Origin: Arachis hypogaea
Lineage: Eukaryota > Streptophyta > Magnoliopsida > Fabales > Fabaceae
Direction: 5' to 3'
NCBI RefSeq assembly: GCF_003086295.3
Contig: NC_092054.1
Coordinates: 39,501,294 to 39,565,293, forward strand
Length of the DNA stretch: 64,000 bases
Notes under the pieces: model-generated
Told to the model about the DNA's origin: nothing
The model's input: the letters and a program-made list of their open reading frames with translations, nothing else
Databases searched by the model: none
Translations under genes and position numbers: made by a program
Shown here: piece by piece, positions 58,501-64,000 of the stretch
Position numbering within the stretch: the stretch's first letter is position 1
Layout: every line of letters starts with the position of its first letter

Positions 58501-58655
58501 ACTTAATCCTCAGACGAACAGAAGAAGCCAGACGACCTCCTTCACATGGAAAGCTCGCCGCAAACTGGGAGGAACCATTCCGAGTATCCAGAGTGCTCGG
58601 AATGGGGGCTTACCAGCTACAAACATTACAAGGCAATCCAATTTCAGGGAATTAG
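55512..58655 (+). pseudogene. Element D pol: RT, two RNase H domains, integrase
   Basis: The RT has DAYPLPCIDRLVD, SFMDAYSGYNQI, a stop at about 56052, VMPFGLKNTGATYQRLMDK and the catalytic box YVDDM (about 56164). The ordinary RNase H reads YFVSRVMQSTEQKYP and RRLRHYFQSH. A second, archaeal-type RNase H follows: LHVDGASSRGGSGAGI, NNQAEYEALIAGL, HCDSLLVVQQI and REKNVRADILSKLA. Integrase has a zinc-binding region ending CDKCQKH, WGLDILSPFP, ISDNGRQF and TNGQTEAANR, with stops at 57939-57941, near 57985 and near 58407. The paired RNase H domains are a known mark of the Tat lineage. Most catalytic residues are still in place, so decay is moderate. Confidence 0.92.
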
Positions 58656-59024
58656 AACATCTCTTCACTAAAGTTGTACAAATCATAAAGTTGTACATTT
58701 CGCGAATGAAGGTACTCTTTTTCCCCCTTAGAGGTTTTTTCTCCCAAAAACGGTTTTACCTAAGGAGGGTTTTAATGAGGCCGGACGCCTAAATTAAACA
58801 AATGCAACTAATAATTTGTTTACCTATTTTTACACTACTACTTAACATACCATCCTATCAAAATAACTATATCATCAAGATGACCTAACCACGGTCAACA
58901 CAAACTTTAAGTCAAACAAGAACCAAGTGTTCACAAAACATCAAACCGACCATAGCTCGGCCAGACAAAACAAAATAAGTTATCATTACAAACAAAACAT
59001 GCCCAACACATAAATAAAAATAAC
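58656..59024 (+). other. Spacer between element D pol and the antisense gene
   Basis: It contains GTTTTACCTAAGGAGGGTTTT-like sequence and an A/C-rich tract that would be the 3' untranslated end of the antisense gene. No coding. Confidence 0.5.
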
Positions 59025-60341
59025 TCAAGGAGGAGGGGCGTTCTCGTCATGGTCCTCCACAGTGCCATCCACCACCAACTTCCCATCAATGACAACCTTT
59101 GTCACGTCCATCCGAGCACAATCAAATTCAGGTGCCAAAGCAGCAATCTGACTAACAGCCTGATCAAAACCAAAGGCAAACATTTCCATCCTCAATTCCT
59201 CCAGTTCATGAACTCGGGAAGTCAGCTGCCCTTTAGCCAAGTCACTATCCTTAATTTCGGATTGAAGAAGTCGGATTTGGTCTCTAAGACGAGTAACTTC
59301 GTCTTCAGACGACTTCATCTTCTCTGATATCTCGGCATTCTCCTGCAAAACTTTCTCCATAGCAATATCCTTTTCCTTCAATGACTTCTCCAGATCAGTA
59401 ACTTTCCCCACAACAACCTGTTGTTCAGCTCCAACTAACTCAGTAGTATGGCCAACACACATAAGGCGTGAAGCAACAATCTACAAACCACAAAGGATAT
59501 CAACAAAGAGAGAATAAAAACAAAAAAAGAAAGACGACTATAAAATAGAAACCGACCTGAATGAATTTCCCCAGGCCCTCCATACCAATGCGGCGAGTCA
59601 TGAGCATATCTTCAGGATATTGGGAAACCCTGTCCGATAGCTCGGAAATGGAAAATTGGTCGCTCCACAAAGAGTGAGTGTTCGTCCCAGGTATGAACCC
59701 ATGAAGTCGTCTCTGACGATCAAACACAGACCTACCACCACCAGCCACATCCTTTTCACCGTCAGAAATAACTTCGAGGGACTGATCAGTTTCCACCCTT
59801 TTCCTCTTGAACGATGAGGTAGGCTGAGCAACAGACTGAACAGCTTCCCCACCAGCCTCCTTCACAATCCCAGAGACACCAGCATCCTTTTCCTTTTTCT
59901 TCTTCAAAAAGGATTAGAACCGGGAAGGATCAAGTAAAGGAGCTCGCCCACCTGTGCAGAGAAAAGCAGTCAGACAAATAAAACAAGTAAACAACAAAAA
60001 GACAACAACTACCGTTACCTATATAGGACCTCAGACCCTCATTGTCACCAGCATCATGCAAACGTAGGAGCTCAGGAATAGACAAACACACCCCATCAGC
60101 AAAACACTCTATCAAAAACTCTAGCACACATTCCTCCTCCACACTACGCTCAGTAGCCTCAAGAATCTGACAGGGCTCTGAATAACAATACATCGAAAAC
60201 CTCTCTATAAGCTCGTCATCAAGATAGAAAGGATAATCAGCCTCCTTCGACCGGACGTTAACGAACAAGGATTTAAAATTTTTAAAGGAAGATTTATAAA
60301 GCAAAAACAAAGAACGACCGGGGTAACTACTCAAGCATACC
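59025..60341 (-). pseudogene. Antisense three-exon gene of element D (coiled-coil protein), truncated start
   Basis: Runs opposite to pol. Exon 1 (60341-60019, cut at its start by the LTR at 60342) reads ADYPFYLDDELIERFSMYC and ends LRSYI-G at donor GGTAAC. Intron 60018-59952. Exon 2 (59951-59557) reads GRAPLLDPSRF, one TAA (59916-59914), then a Lys-rich stretch, GFIPGTNTHSLWSDQFS and GKFIQ before a donor. Intron 59556-59481. Exon 3 (59480-59025) is a heptad-rich coiled coil (VTDLEKSLKEKDIAMEKVL on to about 90 residues), then a helical DQAVSQIAALAPEFD part and the stop. The phases of all junctions agree (1, then 0). Antisense extra ORFs downstream of pol are known in Tat-lineage elements. Function unknown. 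Confidence 0.75.
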
Positions 60342-60771
60342 TGATAAACCCCAATTTTGTGGCTTATCTTGTGCTTATTTTGGGAGATTTTATCACATTT
60401 TCTCACATTTATTCAACGAAATAGCATGGTTTCGCAATTCTCCCTGAATTCGTGCTTAAATGTGAAAACATGCATTTTAGGCCCTAAAATTGATGATTTT
60501 AATTCACTTTAATTCCATTCGATGCCTTGATGTGTTTGTTGAGTGATTTCAGGTTCATAAGGCAAGCATTGGATGGAAGAAGTGAGGAGAGAAGCATGCA
60601 AAGTGGGAGAAATCATGAAGAAATGAAGGAACTGTAAAGTTGTCAAGTCCGACCTCTTCGCACTCAATCGACCATAACTTCAGCTACAGAGGTCCAAATG
60701 AGGCGGTTCTAGTTACGTTGGAAAGCTAACATCTGGGGCTTCAAAATAATATAAAATTTGCCATATGTTGC
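60342..60771 (+). mobile_element. Partial LTR of the B/C two-ORF family
   Basis: Begins TGATAAACCCCAATTTTGTGG and aligns along its length with the start of element B's LTR (read from 24941 down) and more loosely with element C's LTR; TTCGATGCCTTGAT and GGAAAGCTAACATCT are shared with B. It breaks off at GTTGC, where element F begins. It interrupts exon 1 of the antisense gene of element D. Confidence 0.8.
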
Positions 60772-62595
60772 TGATGAGCAAATAATTTATACGCTTTTTG
60801 ACATTGTTTTTAGTATGTTTTTAGTAGGATCTAGTTACTTCTAGGGATGTTTTCATTAGTTTTTATGTTAAATTCACATTTCTGGACTTTACTATGAGTT
60901 TGTATGTTTTTCTGTGATTTCAGGTATTTTTTGGCTGAAATTGAGGGACTTGAGCAGAAATCAGATTCAGAGGTTGAAAAAGGACTGCTGATGCTGTTTG
61001 GATTCTCACCTCCCTGCACTCAAAGTGGATTTTCTGGAGCTACAGAACTCGAAATGGCGCGCTTCCAATTGCGTTAGAAAGTAGACATCCAGGGCTTTCC
61101 AGAAATATATAATAGTCCATACTTTGGTCAAGAATAGATGACGTAAACTGGCGTTCAACGCCAGCTCTCTGCCTAAATCTGGCGTCCAGCGCCAGAAAAG
61201 GAGCCAAAACCAGAGTTGAACGCCCAAACTGGCACAAAAGCTGGCGTTCAACTCCACAAATGGCCTCTGCACGTGCAACACTCAAGCTCAGCCCAAACAC
61301 ACACCAAGTGGGCCCAGGAAGTGGATTTATGCATCAATTACTTACTCATGTAAACCCTAGTAGCTAGTTTATTATAGGACCTTTTACTATTGCATTTGAC
61401 ATCTTTGGTCTCAGTTTTAATCCATTGTTCATCTTAGGAGACTATTGATCACGTTTTAGGGGGCTGGCCATCTCGGCCATGCCTGGGCCTTCACTTATGT
61501 ATTTTTAACGGTAGAGTTTCTACACTCCATAGATTAAGGTGTGGAGCTCTGCTGTTCCTCAAAGATTAATGCAAAGTACTATTGTTTTCTATTCAATTCA
61601 TCTTATTTCGCTTCTAAGATATCCATTCGCACCCAAGAACGTGATGAAGGTGATGATTATGTGTGACGCTCATCACCATTCTCCCCTATGAACATGTGCC
61701 TGCTAAACACTTCCGTTCTACATGAAATAAGCTAGAATGAATATCTCTTAGATCTCTTAACCGGAATCTTCGTGGTGTAAGCTAGAATGATGGCGGCATT
61801 CAAGAGAATCCGGAAGGTCTAAACCTTGTCTGTGGTATTCCAAGTAGGATTCAATAAATGAATGACTGTGATGAGCTCCGAACTCGCGATTGCAGGGCGT
61901 TAGTGACAGACGCAAAAGGATAGTAAATCCTATTCCAGCATGATCGAGAACCGACAGATGAATAGCCGTGCCGTGACAGGGTGCGTGAGCATATTATTCA
62001 CTGAGAGGATAAGATGAAGCCATTGACAAGAGTGATGCCTCCAGACGATTAGCCGTGCCGTGACAGGGCATTGGATCATTTTCTCGAGAGATGACCGAAA
62101 GTAGCCATTGACAGTGGTGATGTATCACATAAAGCCAGCCATGGAAAGGAGTAAGATTGATTGGATGAAGATAGCAGGAAAGCAGAGGTTCAGAGGAACG
62201 AAAAGCATCTCCATTCGCTTATCTGAAATTCCTACCAATGATTTACATAAGTACCTCTATCCCTATTTTATTATATTAAATTCGAAAACTCCATAATTAT
62301 TTTATATCCGCCTGATTGAGATTTACACGGTGATCATAGCTTGCTTCATACCAACAATCTCCGTGGGATTCGACCCTTACTCACGTAAGGTATTACTTGG
62401 ACGACCCAGTGCACTTGCTGGTTAGTTGTATCGAAGTTGTGAACCATGGTATTGGCACCATGTTCTTGGCGCCATTGCCAGGGAAAGAAAGAGCCATGAA
62501 TTTTACATAATTAAAGCGTAATCACGATTACGCGTACCAAGTTGCTCACGTTGCCAGGGATTGTTTGAGCCTGGACATCACAATTTCGTGCACCA
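60772..62595 (+). repeat. 5' LTR of element F
   Basis: Begins TGATGAGCAAATAATTTATACG, the same type of end as element A's LTR, and ends ...GTGCACCA just before a PBS region. Inside are GGCGTTCAACGCC-type inverted repeats (61150-61260) and two 87-bp-spaced copies of TAGCCGTGCCGTGACAGGG (61963, 62050). The end is uncertain: an earlier ...GGCACCA at 62460 also precedes a PBS-like sequence. Confidence 0.75.
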
Positions 62596-62619
62596 AGTTT
62601 TTGGCGCCGTTGCCGGGGA
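62467..62619 (+). repeat. Three PBS-like copies at the LTR-leader border of element F
   Basis: TGGCGCCATTGCCAGGGA at 62467, TGCTCACGTTGCCAGGGA at 62543 and TGGCGCCGTTGCCGGGGA at 62602, each preceded by ACCATGT or ACCAAGT. The third is a full match to the Asp-tRNA-type PBS and is probably the working one. Confidence 0.7.
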
Positions 62620-64000
62620 TTGTTTGAGTAAGGACAACTAACGGTTCATCTTGTTGCTCAGATTAGGTAATTTTCTTTTTATTTTATTTTCAAAAATTTT
62701 TCAAAAATATTTCTAAAATTTTCTCATCTGTTTTCGAAAAAAAAAATAAATAATAAAAATGTTTTTAAAAATTTTATTCAAAAATTTTTAAGAATGAATT
62801 CTAGTGTTTCATGAAGCATGTTGAAGCCTGGCTGGCTGTAAAGCCATGTCTAATTCCTTTGGGAATGAGTATGTCAGGCGTGTCATGTCTGAATTACATG
62901 CTGAAGCTTGGCTGGCCATTGGCCATGTCTAGTGTTTTGGACCGGAGCTTTCATTGAAAGCTTGGCTGGCTCATGAGCCATGTCTAATTCCTGGACTAAA
63001 GCTTTAGACTAAGAATGCAAGATTCCTGGAATTCATATTAAAAATTTTGGAATCCTTATTTTCCTTTTTTAATTAATTTTCGAAAAATACAAAAAAAAAA
63101 TTAGAAAATCATAAAAATCAAAAATATTTTTCTGTTTCTTGTTTGAGTCTTGAGTCATGTTATAAGTTTGGTGTCAATTGCATGTGCATCTTGCATCTTT
63201 TCGAAAATCTCATGCATTCATAGTGTTCTTCATGATCTTCAAGTTGTTCTTGGTAAGTCTTCTTGTTTGATCTTGATGATTTTTTATTTTGTGTCTTTTA
63301 TTGTTTTTCATATGCATTCTTGAATTCTTAGTGTCTAAGCATTAAAGAATTCTAAGTTTGGTGTCTTGCATGTTTTCTTTGCATTAAAAATTTTTCAAAA
63401 TTGTGTCTATAATGTTCATCTTGACATTCATAGTGTTCTTGGTGTTCATCTTGACATTCATAGCATTCTTGCATGCATCACATGTTTTGATCTAAAAATT
63501 TCATGCATTGCATCTTTTTAGTGTTTTTCTCTTGCATCATAAAAATTCAAAAAAAAAAAATATCTTTCCCTTTTTCTCCCATCAAATTCAAAATTTGGAT
63601 TGACTTTTTCAAAAATTTTTAAAATCAAATTATTTCTTATGAGTCAAATCAAATTTTCAATTTGAAAATCTTATCTTTTTCAAAATCTTTTTCAAAAATC
63701 AAATCTTTTTCAAAATTCTTAGTTATTTTCGAAAATTCCAAAAATATTTTTCAAAAATCTTTTTCTCATTTTTATACCAAATTTTCGAAAATAACATAAC
63801 CAATTAATGTTTTGATTCAAAAATTTCAAGTTTGTTACTTACTTGTTAAGAAAGATTCAAACTTTAAGTTCTAGAATCATATCTTGTGATTTCTTATGAA
63901 TCAAGTCATTAATTGAGATTTTAAAAATCAAAACTTTTTCAAAACTAATTTCTAAAATATCTTCTTATCTTACCTTTTTCAAAAAGTTGGTTTCAAAATA
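62620..64000 (+). other. Leader of element F, runs off the window
   Basis: Low-complexity TTTTCAAAAATTTTT runs alternate with imperfect repeats of GAAGCTTGGCTGGC...CCATGTCTA (62820-63000, about four copies) and TCTTGACATTCATAGTGTTC. AAGTTTGGTGTC, the same motif as in the leaders of A and B, occurs at 63164 and 63353. The gag gene would lie beyond 64000. Confidence 0.7.

Larger units (their letters stand above)
53041..60341 (+). mobile_element. Element D: Tat-type Ty3/gypsy element with an antisense gene
   Basis: 5' LTR, a PBS-like TGGCGCCCACCGTGGG typical of Tat/Ogre-type elements, gag-protease and pol with two RNase H domains, then a minus-strand spliced gene downstream of pol. The 3' LTR is not in the window; at 60342 the element is interrupted by another LTR. 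Frames carry scattered stops. Confidence 0.85.

Noticed and set aside
1..64000. CRISPR arrays, operons or other prokaryotic features
   Set aside because: Introns, LTR elements, MULE and Helitron show plant nuclear DNA; no regular spacer-repeat array was seen.

Overview
This is plant nuclear DNA from a repeat-rich, gene-poor (probably pericentromeric) region. I found no intact host gene. Nearly everything traces to transposable elements, most of them broken and several nested in one another. The LTR ends of the TGATGAGC...TATACGC type, the recurring GGCGTTNAACGCC palindromes and the MULE and gypsy protein flavours look to me like legume retroelements, most like peanut (Arachis). That is recall plus inference and needs a database search.

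Layout. 1-93 is the end of a hAT-like nonautonomous repeat. 259-6418 is a complete Mutator-like element (MULE) with 193-bp terminal inverted repeats, a 10-bp target duplication and a spliced mudrA-type transposase on the minus strand carrying five nonsense codons. 6.4-16 kb is AT-rich: a direct duplication, a decayed Helitron (RPA-like gene, PIF1-type helicase C-terminus, probable 3' end at 12866), a tRNA-derived SINE and a hAT-like MITE. 15822-20964 is a degenerate Ty1/copia element on the plus strand.

20965-49541 is a decayed Athila-type Ty3/gypsy element on the minus strand (element A) carrying two insertions. Element B (23487-30787, minus) and element C (32855-43179, plus, with LTRs of about 1460 bp and a perfect ATACA duplication) lack gag-pol. 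Instead both encode the same two unfamiliar proteins: ORF1, with a Pro/Tyr-rich start, an acidic middle and a conserved C-terminus; and ORF2, a plant-transposon-protein-like gene preceded by a CG-rich leader and, in C, a 1.38-kb leader intron (B keeps only the two ends of ORF2). They share PBS, PPT, LTR ends, a stem-loop 40-49 nt after the last stop codon that is also present in element A, and a tRNA-sized branched stem-loop in the 3' region. A third LTR of the same family lies at 60342-60771.

49.5-53 kb holds a MULE fragment and LTR-like sequence with a 31-bp-period minisatellite. 53041-60341 is a Tat-type Ty3/gypsy element D (plus) with gag, protease, RT, two RNase H domains and integrase, followed by a three-exon antisense gene encoding a coiled-coil protein. 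60772-64000 is the 5' LTR and leader of another element (F) that runs off the window.

The most promising observation is the two-ORF, gag-pol-less family (B, C and the LTR at 60342). Its cis-acting signals match the Athila-type element, which suggests mobilisation in trans by that lineage, while it carries its own conserved proteins.
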